DNA from: Cytophagales bacterium
GTDB lineage: Bacteria > Bacteroidota > Bacteroidia > Cytophagales > Spirosomataceae
Assembly (NCBI GenBank): GCA_013298215.1
Contig: JAAFKE010000002.1
Location: 122,184-186,183 of the forward strand
Direction: 5' to 3'
Length of the DNA stretch: 64,000 bases
A program made the position numbers and the translations under genes. Of the stretch, positions 52,849-62,630 are shown piece by piece; the stretch's first letter is position 1, and each line of letters starts with the position of its first letter. The notes below the pieces were generated by a model that saw nothing but the letters and a program-made list of their open reading frames with translations, was not told where the DNA came from and made no database searches.

Positions 52849-53388
52849 ATGAGAAACAAAATCAATTACTGCCTTGCAACGCTGGCCTTGGTATTTTGGA
52901 CTCGGCTCGGTGCGGCTGCCGACCATAAGCCCCAGCTGGAGCCGTATTTGCAAAATATACAATGGAGCGCACCGCCCGTAGTTGCGGCAAAAGACTCCGT
53001 CATAAAAGAAAACGTACCCGCTTTAACCGCAAAAAAACCCCAAAAAACCCCCGACGACCGCGACTATTCTGGCCGACGAATTGGCTACTTGGGCTTGTTT
53101 GCGTTGGGAACGCTCTTGTCGTACATCACGCTCGTCCTTACCTTTTTGGGTCTTCTTTTTGGCGGCGGAGCAGCGGCATTGGGCATACTTGGTTTGGGGT
53201 TTGCGAGCTATTTTTTGGCGGGTGGTTTATACTTTCTCATGAATGCGTTTTCCGAAAACGTAAAGCCCTACCTCGAAATGGACATTCCGCAAAAAAAGAG
53301 GGAGCGGCGTAAGTTTCTGTTCACTTGGTTGGGCGTTCTGATTTTGTTTGGGCTGGTGGCCGCCAGCGCGGGCGGAGCGTTGCACTAA
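52849..53388 (+). CDS. Hypothetical membrane protein
   Basis: This 179-residue protein has an N-terminal signal-like segment (about 8-25), a polar stretch rich in Lys and Pro (about 40-75), and three hydrophobic segments in the C-terminal half (about 82-105, 107-130, 155-175). I recognise no family. It is the third gene of the group and ends one base before the convergent GH13-like gene. Confidence 0.65.
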   Translation: MRNKINYCLATLALVFWTRLGAAADHKPQLEPYLQNIQWSAPPVVAAKDSVIKENVPALTAKKPQKTPDDRDYSGRRIGYLGLFALGTLLSYITLVLTFLGLLFGGGAAALGILGLGFASYFLAGGLYFLMNAFSENVKPYLEMDIPQKKRERRKFLFTWLGVLILFGLVAASAGGALH

Positions 53389-53389
53389 A

Positions 53390-55399
53390 CTACTCAAAAA
53401 CCTTGCCCTGCCCCGCGCCGATGGTTCGGGGGCTACTGTCGGTTTTATCGGTGCAAAACAGGAGCGTTCCACCCACCGATTCGGGTATTTCGAGGGCGCG
53501 ATGGGTGTCTAAGTTTACCATAAAAGTGTACGTCTCACCGCCCAGTTCGGGGTTCTGTATCTGCCAGGCAATCAGTTTGTTCTGGGCCGTGGCGTCGATC
53601 GGCATCAGCCAAGTTACGTCGCGCCCTGCAATGTGCTCCCAAATATTTTCGGCAAACAGTTTCATGCGGGTCAGCTCCGAAAACTGCGTACCGTTGCGCC
53701 CCCACTGGTAGGGCGCGTGGGTCACTTTATCGGTTTGGGCATCGTCGCCGATCTGAAAAACGTACAGCTTTGAGTAGGTCTCGTTGGCATTTCGGGTCAT
53801 GTTCAGTGCGCGTTGTTCAAAGCCCAGGGTAGTGTAACTGGGCATATCGGTCAAAAATAACGAAATAAAATACCGCGCCACGTTGCCAGTCTGGTAAAAC
53901 TCATCGAAGCGTGGGTCGTCTTTGTCGGCGGTTATTACCGTAAAATTTGGCGCAAAAGACCTGTTTTTCGCGTAAGTATAATAATCAGAAAATGCCCGCA
54001 TAAATTCCTCCGACCCCACCACCATGCCTTGCAGATCACCGAGGGTAGAGTCGGCCCGAATGGCCTCCAAGTGGTCGGGTTCGTTGCCGTAGGCCATCAC
54101 GTTGGGCGGAGCCAGGAATGTCTCCCCAAAAAAAGCAAAATGCCGCGCCCCAGCCCGCTGAATGTACGTTTTGATAAACCTCAGCGGGTCGTAATATTGG
54201 TCTGGCTGCGCTGGCACACCCTGGGGGCGCATTTGCACGTGGGCCATGTCGCCGCGCATAAAATCAAAGTTGTAGGTGCGTTGGCAGTCTAAATGTTGCT
54301 TGGCCACGTACTGCCAAACGGGCAGGTTGGGTTTGTCGAAGTCTATCTCCCAGTGCTGATTGTCGTCTCTGGCCTCCCAAAATCGGTACCGCGCCAACGG
54401 CCCAAACACCCGCGACATTCCCTGCGGCGCGTCGAACTGGTAAGTGTACCAGCGCGTGCCGCGCTCGTCGATCACAAAATTGTCGGGGTCTATGTGCAAG
54501 CCCCGGTAGGGCGGTGCCATGGTCATGGGCAGGGTTTCGTAGCCCAAATAAATGAGGTATTGCATTAAATCTATTCGGCGGCGGAGGCGAGTTTGGGGGT
54601 CTTGGGGGCGGCCAAACAAAATTTCGTGCCGCTGTTTATCGGTAAGCAGTGGCACGGAGGCATCAAAAAAGACGGCTTTTCCGTAGTTAATCGCACTGCC
54701 ATCGGCGGAGCCGTGGTGGTTCAAAAAACGCCAAATTTCTTCTTCAACCTCTTGGTGTACGTTTGCGCGGTGATCGACAATTTTGTTATAGTCGCGTCGT
54801 ACCCACTCAAAGTATCGCGGGTGCAGCAGCACCATTTCCGAAAACCGATCGGTGTGCGGAATCACGTCCAGGCCCACTGTTTTGCCCATGGCGTGGAGTA
54901 AATTCACAACCACTTTAAGTTGCTTTTCGACGGTATCGAGGGCGGGTGCAATGCGCTGGAGTTCGACACTAAAAAAGGCTGGGTTAATGTTCCAAGACAC
55001 TTTTCCGTACAGACTACCCACCACGCCCGGCTCCCAAATGGGCAGCAGGTGAACGGAGTCGTGGGTTTGACCCAGGGTGAGGGCATACTGAACAACGTTG
55101 AAGAAATTGCCGATCGTCCGAACGTTTATGCCAACCATGTTGGTCTTTTTGAGCCAGCTGCCGTCGGGCTGCCCCTCCACCGGCGAGGCCACCGTTTGGC
55201 TGGGATCAATGCAGGTTTTTAGCGTTTCGAGCCCCAAACGCAGCCTGAGTACTTCAAAAATCTGAAAAATATTGAGCTGAACCGCCAAATCGGGGAGCAG
55301 ATAGGGCACAAACGAACAGTGGTGGGACTCGTAGGAGGCATAGTACTCGTGAAAATTACGCTGCCAATCCTGGCGAATTTGTTCGTAGCTGTGCGGCAT
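53390..55399 (-). CDS. GH13-like alpha-amylase-family protein
   Basis: This 669-residue protein has a TIM-barrel pattern with weak matches to alpha-amylase-type motifs: HLLPIWEPGVVGSLYG (116-131) as the early loop, LDVIPHTDR (177-185) in place of the first conserved region, YNFDFMRGDMAHVQ (376-389) with likely nucleophile Asp384, and FAFFGETF (421-428) with likely acid Glu426. The N-terminal about 65 residues are different. There is no signal peptide, so it is probably cytoplasmic. The substrate is unknown; the motifs are too divergent to assign amylase activity confidently. Confidence 0.6.
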   Translation of the reverse strand: MPHSYEQIRQDWQRNFHEYYASYESHHCSFVPYLLPDLAVQLNIFQIFEVLRLRLGLETLKTCIDPSQTVASPVEGQPDGSWLKKTNMVGINVRTIGNFFNVVQYALTLGQTHDSVHLLPIWEPGVVGSLYGKVSWNINPAFFSVELQRIAPALDTVEKQLKVVVNLLHAMGKTVGLDVIPHTDRFSEMVLLHPRYFEWVRRDYNKIVDHRANVHQEVEEEIWRFLNHHGSADGSAINYGKAVFFDASVPLLTDKQRHEILFGRPQDPQTRLRRRIDLMQYLIYLGYETLPMTMAPPYRGLHIDPDNFVIDERGTRWYTYQFDAPQGMSRVFGPLARYRFWEARDDNQHWEIDFDKPNLPVWQYVAKQHLDCQRTYNFDFMRGDMAHVQMRPQGVPAQPDQYYDPLRFIKTYIQRAGARHFAFFGETFLAPPNVMAYGNEPDHLEAIRADSTLGDLQGMVVGSEEFMRAFSDYYTYAKNRSFAPNFTVITADKDDPRFDEFYQTGNVARYFISLFLTDMPSYTTLGFEQRALNMTRNANETYSKLYVFQIGDDAQTDKVTHAPYQWGRNGTQFSELTRMKLFAENIWEHIAGRDVTWLMPIDATAQNKLIAWQIQNPELGGETYTFMVNLDTHRALEIPESVGGTLLFCTDKTDSSPRTIGAGQGKVFE

Positions 55400-55436
55400 T
55401 GCTTACTGGTTCGGATTAAAAATAGTGATTCCATTG

Positions 55437-55444
55437 CAAAAGTA
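55437..55444 (-). promoter_or_regulatory. Possible -7 box of the GH13-like gene
   Basis: On the minus strand TACTTTTG fits the Bacteroidota -7 consensus 38 bases upstream of the ATG at 55399. No TTTG -33 box stands at the usual distance. Confidence 0.3.
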
Positions 55445-55506
55445 GGAATTATCACTAAATTTATCTGAAAGTTTTCGGCCATAAAATTACCCGTTTTCGA
55501 TCGTTT

Positions 55507-57027
55507 ATGAACATCGTTTGGTTTAAGCGCGACCTCCGTTTGAGCGACCACGCTCCGCTCAAAGCCGCAGTAGCGAGCGGCGAGTCTTTTTTGATGCTCT
55601 ACATTTGGGAGCCGTCTCTGCTGGCCGACGCACACTACAGCCCGCGCCACTGGCACTTTGTGCAACAGTCGATCGCCGACCTCAACGCGCAGCTGTTGGA
55701 AGGAAACGGAATACTCACCGTGAGCGTTCTGGAGGGCGAGGCCGAAGCTATTTTTAGGGCCATTCACCAAAAATATGCGGTCAAAAAGGTTTTTTCGTAC
55801 CAAGAAACAGGATTAAAAATAACCTACGACCGCGACAAAAAGGTGTCGAAATATTTTGCCCAAAACGGCGTTGAGTGGGCCGAGTTTCAGACGAATGGCA
55901 TTGTGCGAACGCGCAAAAACCGCGATGGCTGGATTGAGCAATGGCACGAATTTATGAACCAAAAACTCGACACGCCCGACTGGGCAAAGCTCCAAAACCC
56001 CTGCCTGGTTTTTGACGAACACAACGAGATACTCCGCCAGTTTGCGCCCAAACAATACGCCAGCGCCCCGCCGCCGACGGACTCAAAAATGATGTTCCAG
56101 CCAGGTGGGGAAACCTACGCCCACAAATACTTGCGGGGATTTTTGAACGAAAGAGCCAAAAACTACTCAAAACACATCTCCAAACCGCTCGAAAGCCGCC
56201 GGGGTTGCAGCCGCCTGTCGCCTTATTTGGCCTGGGGCAATTTATCGGTCAGACAGGTTTTTCAGCACACCCACAACGCCAAAAAACGCGTGAGCCACCG
56301 CCGAGATTTGGACAATTTCGGCTCGCGGCTGCGCTGGCATTGCCACTTCATTCAGAAATTCGAGATGGAGGAGCGCATGGAGTTCGAGAACGTGAACCGA
56401 GGTTTCGACGAGCTGCAACGAACCGACGACTCGTATCTGGTTGAACAATGGATGGTCGGAAAAACGGGGTATCCGCTCGTGGATGCCTGCATGAGGTGCG
56501 TTTGCCAAACGGGCTACCTCAACTTTAGGATGCGCGCCATGGTGGTTTCGTTTCTGACGCTCCAGCTGTTCCAACACTGGAAGGCAGGCGCGGTGTTTCT
56601 GGCCCAGCAGTTTCTCGACTTCGAGCCAGGCATTCATTATCCGCAGTTTCAGATGCAGGCGGGGGTAACGGGCATGAACACCGTCAGGATGTATAACCCC
56701 GTGAAACAATCGCAAGACCACGATCCGCAGGGTGTTTTCATAAAAACTTGGGTGCCAGAACTGCAAAACTGCCCCGCGAACTTTATCCACGAACCCTGGA
56801 AAATGACAGCCATGGAGCAAGATTTGTACGGCTTCCACCTGGGCGAAAACTACCCTTGGCCAATCATAAACCTCGAAAAAACAACCAAAGAAGCAAAAGA
56901 GAAAATCTGGAAAACCAGGGATTTATTGACCGTTAAAGCCGAAAACAAACGAATACTATCCGAACACGTTGTGCCGAAGCGGAAACAACATCGGCCAGCC
57001 AGTGAGCAACCCCCTTTGGACTTATAG
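55507..57027 (+). CDS. Cryptochrome/photolyase-family protein
   Basis: This 506-residue protein belongs to the photolyase/cryptochrome family. The N-terminal domain starts [20 protein letters not shown]; the FAD-binding part contains [31 protein letters not shown] and [19 protein letters not shown] (each a family block). It is the bacterial type with a short antenna domain. It probably repairs UV-induced pyrimidine dimers, though a cryptochrome signalling role is possible. It is divergent from the GH13-like gene. Confidence 0.88.
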   Translation: MNIVWFKRDLRLSDHAPLKAAVASGESFLMLYIWEPSLLADAHYSPRHWHFVQQSIADLNAQLLEGNGILTVSVLEGEAEAIFRAIHQKYAVKKVFSYQETGLKITYDRDKKVSKYFAQNGVEWAEFQTNGIVRTRKNRDGWIEQWHEFMNQKLDTPDWAKLQNPCLVFDEHNEILRQFAPKQYASAPPPTDSKMMFQPGGETYAHKYLRGFLNERAKNYSKHISKPLESRRGCSRLSPYLAWGNLSVRQVFQHTHNAKKRVSHRRDLDNFGSRLRWHCHFIQKFEMEERMEFENVNRGFDELQRTDDSYLVEQWMVGKTGYPLVDACMRCVCQTGYLNFRMRAMVVSFLTLQLFQHWKAGAVFLAQQFLDFEPGIHYPQFQMQAGVTGMNTVRMYNPVKQSQDHDPQGVFIKTWVPELQNCPANFIHEPWKMTAMEQDLYGFHLGENYPWPIINLEKTTKEAKEKIWKTRDLLTVKAENKRILSEHVVPKRKQHRPASEQPPLDL

Positions 57028-57183
57028 TTTGTTTTGAGGCTGTAATTTACTGACAATGAATCAATTATGGGTTTTCTGTTGATTTTCAAACCGCTAAAAA
57101 TTTGCTACACGTAAAATCACTTGTGGAGTTAGGGGGTAGAATAACTCACTGAGCCCTCAAAATATAGAGGCAACGGTTTGGGT

Positions 57184-57897
57184 TTAGACTTTCTCAATCA
57201 ATGTTTTTGTGATGATGTCGTAGCAAAGCACTTTCAGCTCGGATACATCGGCTTGGGTTTTGCCGAGGGTATCAATTGGGGGTAGTATTACGGCTTTTAC
57301 GGTGCGGCGGTGCACCCGAAACGGCGACGCGTCGGGCATGATTTGGTAGTTTGTTAGCAGGGCAATTGGTACGATGGGCACTTGCTGCTCGATGGCCATT
57401 CTGAACGCACCGTCTTGAAAATCAGTCATCAAGGGCGGATTTGTTGTTTTGATACCCCCCTCTGGAAAAATCATCACGCTTCGTCCGTCGGCCAGGGTTC
57501 TGATGCACTTGTTGAGGGCGTAGGAGCGGCTGTTGGGTTGGTCGCGGTTCACTTGGATGTGCAGTTTGCGGAACATATACCCCAACGCCGGGATGTTTTT
57601 TACGCCGTGTTTGCCAATAAAGGCATAAAAATTATCGACTACCACCCCCATCATTGCAATGTCGATGTACGAAAAATGATTAGCACAAAAAACGTAAACG
57701 CCCTTCGGATCGGGCGTGAAATCATACCTGACTTCGACTTTAATGCCAGCAACCGCAAAAAAACATTGGCCCCAAAATCTGTTGAGCCAGTGGGCGAAGG
57801 GTTTCCACGATTCGCGCTGGAGGGCAACGAACTGAATCGGAAACAGCAGCGCATAAATGAACACAAACCAAAAAGTACACCAAACCGTGTAGAACAT
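57184..57897 (-). CDS. plsC: 1-acyl-sn-glycerol-3-phosphate acyltransferase
   Basis: This 237-residue membrane enzyme adds the second acyl chain in phospholipid synthesis. It has an N-terminal membrane segment (about 5-28), the catalytic box NHFSYIDIA (His and Asp, NHx4D) near residue 83, and the later acceptor motif VMIFPEGG. It lies 10 bases after purH and is probably co-transcribed. Confidence 0.88.
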   Translation of the reverse strand: MFYTVWCTFWFVFIYALLFPIQFVALQRESWKPFAHWLNRFWGQCFFAVAGIKVEVRYDFTPDPKGVYVFCANHFSYIDIAMMGVVVDNFYAFIGKHGVKNIPALGYMFRKLHIQVNRDQPNSRSYALNKCIRTLADGRSVMIFPEGGIKTTNPPLMTDFQDGAFRMAIEQQVPIVPIALLTNYQIMPDASPFRVHRRTVKAVILPPIDTLGKTQADVSELKVLCYDIITKTLIEKV

Positions 57898-57907
57898 TGC
57901 GTAGCTG

Positions 57908-59419
57908 TTAATGTTTAAAATGGCGCACTCCCGTGGTGACCATCGCCAGGCCGTGGGCGTTGCAATAATCGATCGATTCTTTGTCGCGGATCGACCCGCC
58001 TGGCTGCACCACCGCCGTGATTCCCGCCTTGTGTGCGATCTCTACGCAGTCGGGAAACGGGAAAAACGCGTCGGAGGCCATCACCGCACCCTGCAAATCG
58101 AACCCAAACGACAGCGCCTTGTCAATGGCCTGCCTGAGGGCATCCACGCGAGACGTTTGCCCAGTGCCACTGGCCAAAAGTTGGTTTTCGGTGGCCAAAA
58201 CAATGGTGTTAGATTTGGTGTGTTTGCAAACTTTAAGCGCAAACTCCAACGCCCTGGTTTCGGCTTCGGTGGGGGCTTTCTGGGTGGCCGTCACAAAGTG
58301 GGCGGCGGTTTCGGTGGTGTCGTCTTTGTCTTGCACCAGCACGCCGTTCAGAATGGTTTTGAAGGTTTTTGGGGTAAATTTCACCGTTTTTCGTTGCAAC
58401 AATATTCGGTTCTTTTTCGATTGCAACAGTGCCAGTGCGTCGTCGTCGTAGGTGGGCGCAATGAGTATCTCCATGAACAATTTGTTGAGTTCCTGGGCGG
58501 TGGTCAGATCGACGTTGGCATTTGTGATTACCACCCCGCCAAAGGCCGAGACCGGGTCGCAGGCCAGTGCATTTACGTAGGCTTGGTGGGCCGTACTGGC
58601 CGACGCTATGCCGCACGCATTGGTGTGTTTGATGATGGCGTAGGTGGGTTGGTCGGTAAATTCGTCGATCAAAAGTACGCACGCATCCACGTCTACCAAG
58701 TTGTTGTACGACAGTTCTTTGCCGTTGAGTTTGCTAAAAATAGCGTCCAAATCGCCGTGGTAGGAGGCATTCTGGTGGGGGTTTTCTCCGTATCTCAGGG
58801 GCGTTCCTGGGCCAAAAGACGGCGTGGTTGGCGTGGTGCCGCTGAACCAATGCTGAATGGCCGAGTCGTAGTTCGACGTGTTGGCAAACGCTTCGGCGGC
58901 GTAGCGGCGGCGATCGGCCAGCTCGGTAGCGCAGTCTTTTTTGGTCAGTATGTCTAAAACGTCGGCGTATTGCTCGCGCGACGACACGATAAGCGCGTCC
59001 TGAAAATTTTTGGCCCCCGCCCTGATGAGAGAAATACCCCCAATATCGATTTTTTCAATAATATCTTCCGCATCCGCTCCCGAAGCCACCGTTTCCTCGA
59101 AAGGATACAAGTCCACGATCACCAAATCAATGGCAGGAATCTCGTACTTGGCTGCCTGCGCCACGTCGCTGGCATCGGCGCGGCGGTGTAGAATGCCCCC
59201 AAAAACGGCGGGGTGCAGGGTTTTTACGCGCCCACCGAAAATGGAAGGGTAGCCAGTGAGGTCTTCGACGGCTGTGACGGGAACTTGAAGGCTTTCGATA
59301 AATGCCTGCGTGCCACCCGTCGAAAACAATTTCACTCCGTTGGCATGTAGTAATTTGACAATTGGTTCGAGGCCGTCTTTGTGGTAAACAGAGATAAGCG
59401 CGGAGGTAATTTTTTTCAT
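57908..59419 (-). CDS. purH: Bifunctional AICAR formyltransferase/IMP cyclohydrolase
   Basis: This 503-residue protein performs the last two steps of IMP synthesis. The N-terminal cyclohydrolase domain contains ALISVYHKDG, VKTLHPAVFGGILHRR and PYPFEETV-like DLYPFEETVASG; the formyltransferase half contains TPLRYGENPHQNASYHG and the KHTNACGIAS motif with catalytic Lys and His. I start at the ATG at 59419, where the conserved domain begins. A strong terminator-like hairpin stands about 26 bases upstream. Confidence 0.96.
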   Translation of the reverse strand: MKKITSALISVYHKDGLEPIVKLLHANGVKLFSTGGTQAFIESLQVPVTAVEDLTGYPSIFGGRVKTLHPAVFGGILHRRADASDVAQAAKYEIPAIDLVIVDLYPFEETVASGADAEDIIEKIDIGGISLIRAGAKNFQDALIVSSREQYADVLDILTKKDCATELADRRRYAAEAFANTSNYDSAIQHWFSGTTPTTPSFGPGTPLRYGENPHQNASYHGDLDAIFSKLNGKELSYNNLVDVDACVLLIDEFTDQPTYAIIKHTNACGIASASTAHQAYVNALACDPVSAFGGVVITNANVDLTTAQELNKLFMEILIAPTYDDDALALLQSKKNRILLQRKTVKFTPKTFKTILNGVLVQDKDDTTETAAHFVTATQKAPTEAETRALEFALKVCKHTKSNTIVLATENQLLASGTGQTSRVDALRQAIDKALSFGFDLQGAVMASDAFFPFPDCVEIAHKAGITAVVQPGGSIRDKESIDYCNAHGLAMVTTGVRHFKH

Positions 59420-59444
59420 AGTTGTTGCTTCAAAACTTATAAAC

Positions 59445-59497
59445 AAAAAGGTGCGTATCGGCCACAAAGTAACGGATACTTCTGGCTAATACGCACC
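59445..59497 (-). terminator. Terminator-like hairpin between thiolase and purH
   Basis: Read on the minus strand, GGTGCGTAT (59497-59489) pairs with ATACGCACC (59458-59450), with two further inner stems (GCCA/TGGC and AAGTA/TACTT) and a 5-base loop, and is followed by TTTTT (59449-59445). It starts 19 bases after the thiolase stop and ends 26 bases before the purH ATG. It would stop thiolase transcripts, but it is close enough to purH to work as an attenuator as well. Confidence 0.8.
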
Positions 59498-59515
59498 GAG
59501 GGTCGCGTTTTTTGT

Positions 59516-60724
59516 CTAACTCATGCGCTCAAAAATGGTGGCTATTCCCATACCGCCACCAATGCAAAGCGTGGCCAGGCCAGTTGCTTTGTCGCTGCGC
59601 TCCATCTCGTCGATGAGCGTGGCCGAGATAATGGCTCCCGTTGCACCGAGTGGATGGCCGAGGGCAATAGCGCCGCCGTTGGGATTGACTTTGGAGTGGT
59701 CGATGCCCAATTGATCCATAAAAAACATTGGCACAACCGCAAATGCCTCGTTTACTTCAAAGAGGTCGATGTCTGAGACGCTCATGCCAGCGCGTTTCAG
59801 TACTTTTTGGGCGGCAGGAAGCGGCCCAGTGAGCATGATCGTAGGCTCCGACCCCACTATGCCGAAGGCTTTAATGCGGGCGCGGGGTTTGAGGCCCGCC
59901 CGAATACCAAACTCTTTGCTGCCAATGAGCACGCCCGCCGACCCGTCCACAATTTGGGAAGAGTTGCCAGCGTGGTGTACGTGGTTTATTTTGTCGAGCT
60001 CGGCATATTTCATCAGTGCCAGCGCGTCTAAGCCCATGCCACCCATCATTTCGAAGGCGGGTTTTAGCTTGCCGAGGCTTTCGACGGTTGTGCCAGGGCG
60101 CACGCCCTCGTCGCGGTCTAAGATTGTTACGCCAACTTCATCTTGCATGGCCACCAGCGATTTGTGAAAACGATTGTCTTGCTGGGCTTCCACGGCGCGG
60201 CGGTACGACTCGGCAGCGAAGGTGTCCACGTCGGTGCGGCTGTAGCCGTATTTGGTGGCAATAAGATCGGCAGAGATACCCTGCGGCACAATGTTGTGGT
60301 TGGCCACAATGGCAGGGTTCATAAACAACGCGCCGCCGTCGGCTCCCATTGGCACGCGCGACATAGACTCTACGCCGCCCGCCACGATGGCATCGGCTTG
60401 GCCCGACATTACGTAGGCTGCTGCCATGTTTATGGCCTCTAAACCCGACGAACAGAAACGGTTGAGCTGCACCCCCGCCACGCTTTGAGCGTAGCCAGCA
60501 TCGAGCACGGCGGTGCGGGCTATGTCGGCCCCTTGCTCGCCAATTGGTGTTACGCAACCCATAATTACGTCGTCTATCAGGCTGGTGTCTAAATGGTTAC
60601 GGTCGCGCAGGTTGCGGAGTACTGCTGATAACAACTGGATCGGTTGCACGTCGTGGAGTGAACCGTCTGACTTTCCGCGCCCCCGTGGCGTGCGAACTGC
60701 GTCGTAAATAAAGGCTTCGATCAT
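59516..60724 (-). CDS. Acetyl-CoA C-acyltransferase (thiolase)
   Basis: This 402-residue thiolase catalyses acyl-CoA plus acetyl-CoA interconversion with 3-ketoacyl-CoA, either degradative or biosynthetic. Catalytic Cys91 is in [10 protein letters not shown]; the His is in [15 protein letters not shown] and the second Cys in CIGGGMG. I start at the ATG at 60724 ([17 protein letters not shown]). The closest type is the FadA/PaaJ-like group; the preferred chain length cannot be told. Confidence 0.93.
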   Translation of the reverse strand: MIEAFIYDAVRTPRGRGKSDGSLHDVQPIQLLSAVLRNLRDRNHLDTSLIDDVIMGCVTPIGEQGADIARTAVLDAGYAQSVAGVQLNRFCSSGLEAINMAAAYVMSGQADAIVAGGVESMSRVPMGADGGALFMNPAIVANHNIVPQGISADLIATKYGYSRTDVDTFAAESYRRAVEAQQDNRFHKSLVAMQDEVGVTILDRDEGVRPGTTVESLGKLKPAFEMMGGMGLDALALMKYAELDKINHVHHAGNSSQIVDGSAGVLIGSKEFGIRAGLKPRARIKAFGIVGSEPTIMLTGPLPAAQKVLKRAGMSVSDIDLFEVNEAFAVVPMFFMDQLGIDHSKVNPNGGAIALGHPLGATGAIISATLIDEMERSDKATGLATLCIGGGMGIATIFERMS

Positions 60725-60763
60725 TTTTATTTTGTGTAGATGAATGGTTTTTACTTCACTGGG

Positions 60764-60787
60764 CAAACATACTGATTAGCAAATATA
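60764..60787 (-). promoter_or_regulatory. Possible -7 boxes of the thiolase gene
   Basis: On the minus strand TATATTTG (60787-60780) and TATGTTTG (60771-60764) both fit the Bacteroidota -7 form, 40-63 bases upstream of the ATG at 60724. No matching TTTG box stands 19-20 bases before either. Confidence 0.35.
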
Positions 60788-60801
60788 GGCACATTTTTCA
60801 A

Positions 60802-61953
60802 TTATTTTTTCAATTCTATCACCGAGATTTCGGGCCATATTCCTAAGCGACCTGGGTACAGGCCGACCCCAAAACCTCGGTTCACGTTGAGGTATTGAGT
60901 GCCCGTTTGGTACAAACCCGCCCAGTGGGCATAAATATATTGTATCGGCGACCACCTGCAAGCTGGGCCGTCGATTCCGATCTGCATTCCGTGGGTGTGG
61001 CCCGAAAAAGTAAAGTCGATGTCCTTAAAATCTCGGGTAATTTGTTGCTCCCAGTGCAGCGGGTCGTGCGAAAGTAACAACTTAACGGCCGCCCCCTGGC
61101 TGCCCGCACGCGCACGGGCGAGGTTTCCTTTGCGGCCGTTTAGTCGGCTGTCGCCCCAGTTTTCTACGCCAAGCACCGCAACAGAATCTGCCCCACGACG
61201 CAAAAATTGGTGCTGGTTGCGGAGGAGCGTCCAGCCCAAAAGACTTGGTATTTTTTGGATCGCCGCACCCTGGCGGGCTTTGTTGGCCACGGACATAAAA
61301 AAGTTGTGGCTGCCGTAGTCGTGGTTTCCTAAAATACAAAACACCCCCAGCGGGGCCTTTATATTTTTTAAAATTGGCAAAAACGGAGTCATTTCATCGG
61401 CGCGACCGTTCACAAAATCGCCCGTAAAAAAAACTACGTCGGCTTTTTGGGCATTCATAAGCCGCACGCCTTCTTTTACCCGGTCGTGCCGCCACAAACT
61501 ACCAATGTGAAAATCAGAAATATGGACAATCCTAAAACCGTCGAACGACGCGGGCAGGTGCTTTATTTTTACGACCACGTGCCGCACCTGGTAGCGGTAT
61601 GCACCCTCCACGATGCCATATACCAAAACCGCCGCAAGCCCAACAATGCCCAACACCATGACGCGGAGCGCGGTTTTGGTGTTGGTTTTATAAACAAGCG
61701 CAAAAACTATTTTGAGTAGGTATGGAATGGACAAGAAAACAAAAAAGGCCGTTTGAACCGACCTGACAAGCAAACCAATGGGCAAAAAGAGCGTGAGCAT
61801 AAAGCCCGCAAAATGCAAAACAGAGAGCCAGCGGTAGAGTTGTAAAACGGGACTAAATCGATTCTGAAATACTTTTTCGACACTTTTAAACGCGCCAATT
61901 TCGATCATACCAAATAATAATATTCCGACGGGCAACGCACTAAGTGAGAACAT
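60802..61953 (-). CDS. Membrane-anchored metallophosphoesterase (second copy)
   Basis: This 383-residue protein has N-terminal hydrophobic segments and a calcineurin-like phosphoesterase domain with HISDFHIGSLWRHD, GDFVNGRADE, LGNHDYGSH, LLSHDPLHWE and SGHTHGMQIG. The motif set and order are nearly the same as in the gene at 15419-16681, so the two are paralogues. It ends 77 bases before the thiolase gene. The substrate is unknown. Confidence 0.85.
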   Translation of the reverse strand: MFSLSALPVGILLFGMIEIGAFKSVEKVFQNRFSPVLQLYRWLSVLHFAGFMLTLFLPIGLLVRSVQTAFFVFLSIPYLLKIVFALVYKTNTKTALRVMVLGIVGLAAVLVYGIVEGAYRYQVRHVVVKIKHLPASFDGFRIVHISDFHIGSLWRHDRVKEGVRLMNAQKADVVFFTGDFVNGRADEMTPFLPILKNIKAPLGVFCILGNHDYGSHNFFMSVANKARQGAAIQKIPSLLGWTLLRNQHQFLRRGADSVAVLGVENWGDSRLNGRKGNLARARAGSQGAAVKLLLSHDPLHWEQQITRDFKDIDFTFSGHTHGMQIGIDGPACRWSPIQYIYAHWAGLYQTGTQYLNVNRGFGVGLYPGRLGIWPEISVIELKK

Positions 61954-61980
61954 AGAATAGTAAGAATGAAAGAGAATTTG

Positions 61981-61988
61981 TAAGTTTG
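61981..61988 (+). promoter_or_regulatory. Possible -7 box of the SPOR lipoprotein gene
   Basis: TAAGTTTG fits the Bacteroidota -7 form and ends 24 bases before the ATG at 62013, in the divergent gap from the metallophosphoesterase. The -33 position reads ATAG, so support is partial. Confidence 0.35.
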
Positions 61989-62012
61989 CATTCTAAAACA
62001 AGGCCAAAATTA

Positions 62013-62555
62013 ATGAAAAGCCAGCAAATTGTGTTGTTAGTTGCCTTTATTGGGTTCGTGAACGCATCTTGCGCCAGGCGCGTGGTTGCTGGGCCGTATG
62101 CTGGCTCGGGGCCGTCGGTCTACGACGAAGACCTGTCGTTGGTGCGCCCGCGCTACAAAGAAGTCGTTACGCCAGACCCGTCGGTGCGCAAACCCGCCGA
62201 AATCAAACGCGTTGTGTCAGACCGTGCGCTGCACATAAACCGCGACTTAGACGCGGTTTTAGACACCATCGCCGTCAATAATCGGTCTATTCGCTACGCC
62301 AACGGCTACCGCATTCAGATTTACGTGGGCAACGAACGCCGCGATGCCGACGCTGCCAAGTTGTTTACCTACCAGAGTTTTCCCGAAATACTGCCCTACG
62401 TTTCCTTTTCGCAGCCCACCTACCGCGTTAAAGTAGGTGATTTCATGAACCGAATTGACGCCGAAAGGTATTTACAACAATTTAAACAACAATTTTCGGC
62501 AGCCATCATTCAGGCCGAGCGCATCGAGGTTCGGAAGAGCATATTGGTGAAATAG
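62013..62555 (+). CDS. SPOR-domain lipoprotein
   Basis: This 180-residue lipoprotein starts at the ATG at 62013 and has a signal ending GFVNASC. The C-terminal region (about 105-175: YRIQIYVGNERRDADAAKL and YRVKVGDFMNRIDAERYL) is a SPOR fold, which binds denuded septal peptidoglycan in other bacteria. It may localise to the division site. It is followed by gmd at a distance of 75 bases. Confidence 0.82.
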   Translation: MKSQQIVLLVAFIGFVNASCARRVVAGPYAGSGPSVYDEDLSLVRPRYKEVVTPDPSVRKPAEIKRVVSDRALHINRDLDAVLDTIAVNNRSIRYANGYRIQIYVGNERRDADAAKLFTYQSFPEILPYVSFSQPTYRVKVGDFMNRIDAERYLQQFKQQFSAAIIQAERIEVRKSILVK

Positions 62556-62630
62556 TACAGTGTTACGCTTCGGGCTGTGTCGTAAAAAAAAATTGCACCA
62601 AAAAAATTACATTTAACCTCTTAATAATTC

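Noticed and set aside
57911..58957. 348-codon plus-strand frame opposite purH
   Set aside because: purH is certain on the other strand; the antisense frame is Gly/Val/Arg-rich with no domain.
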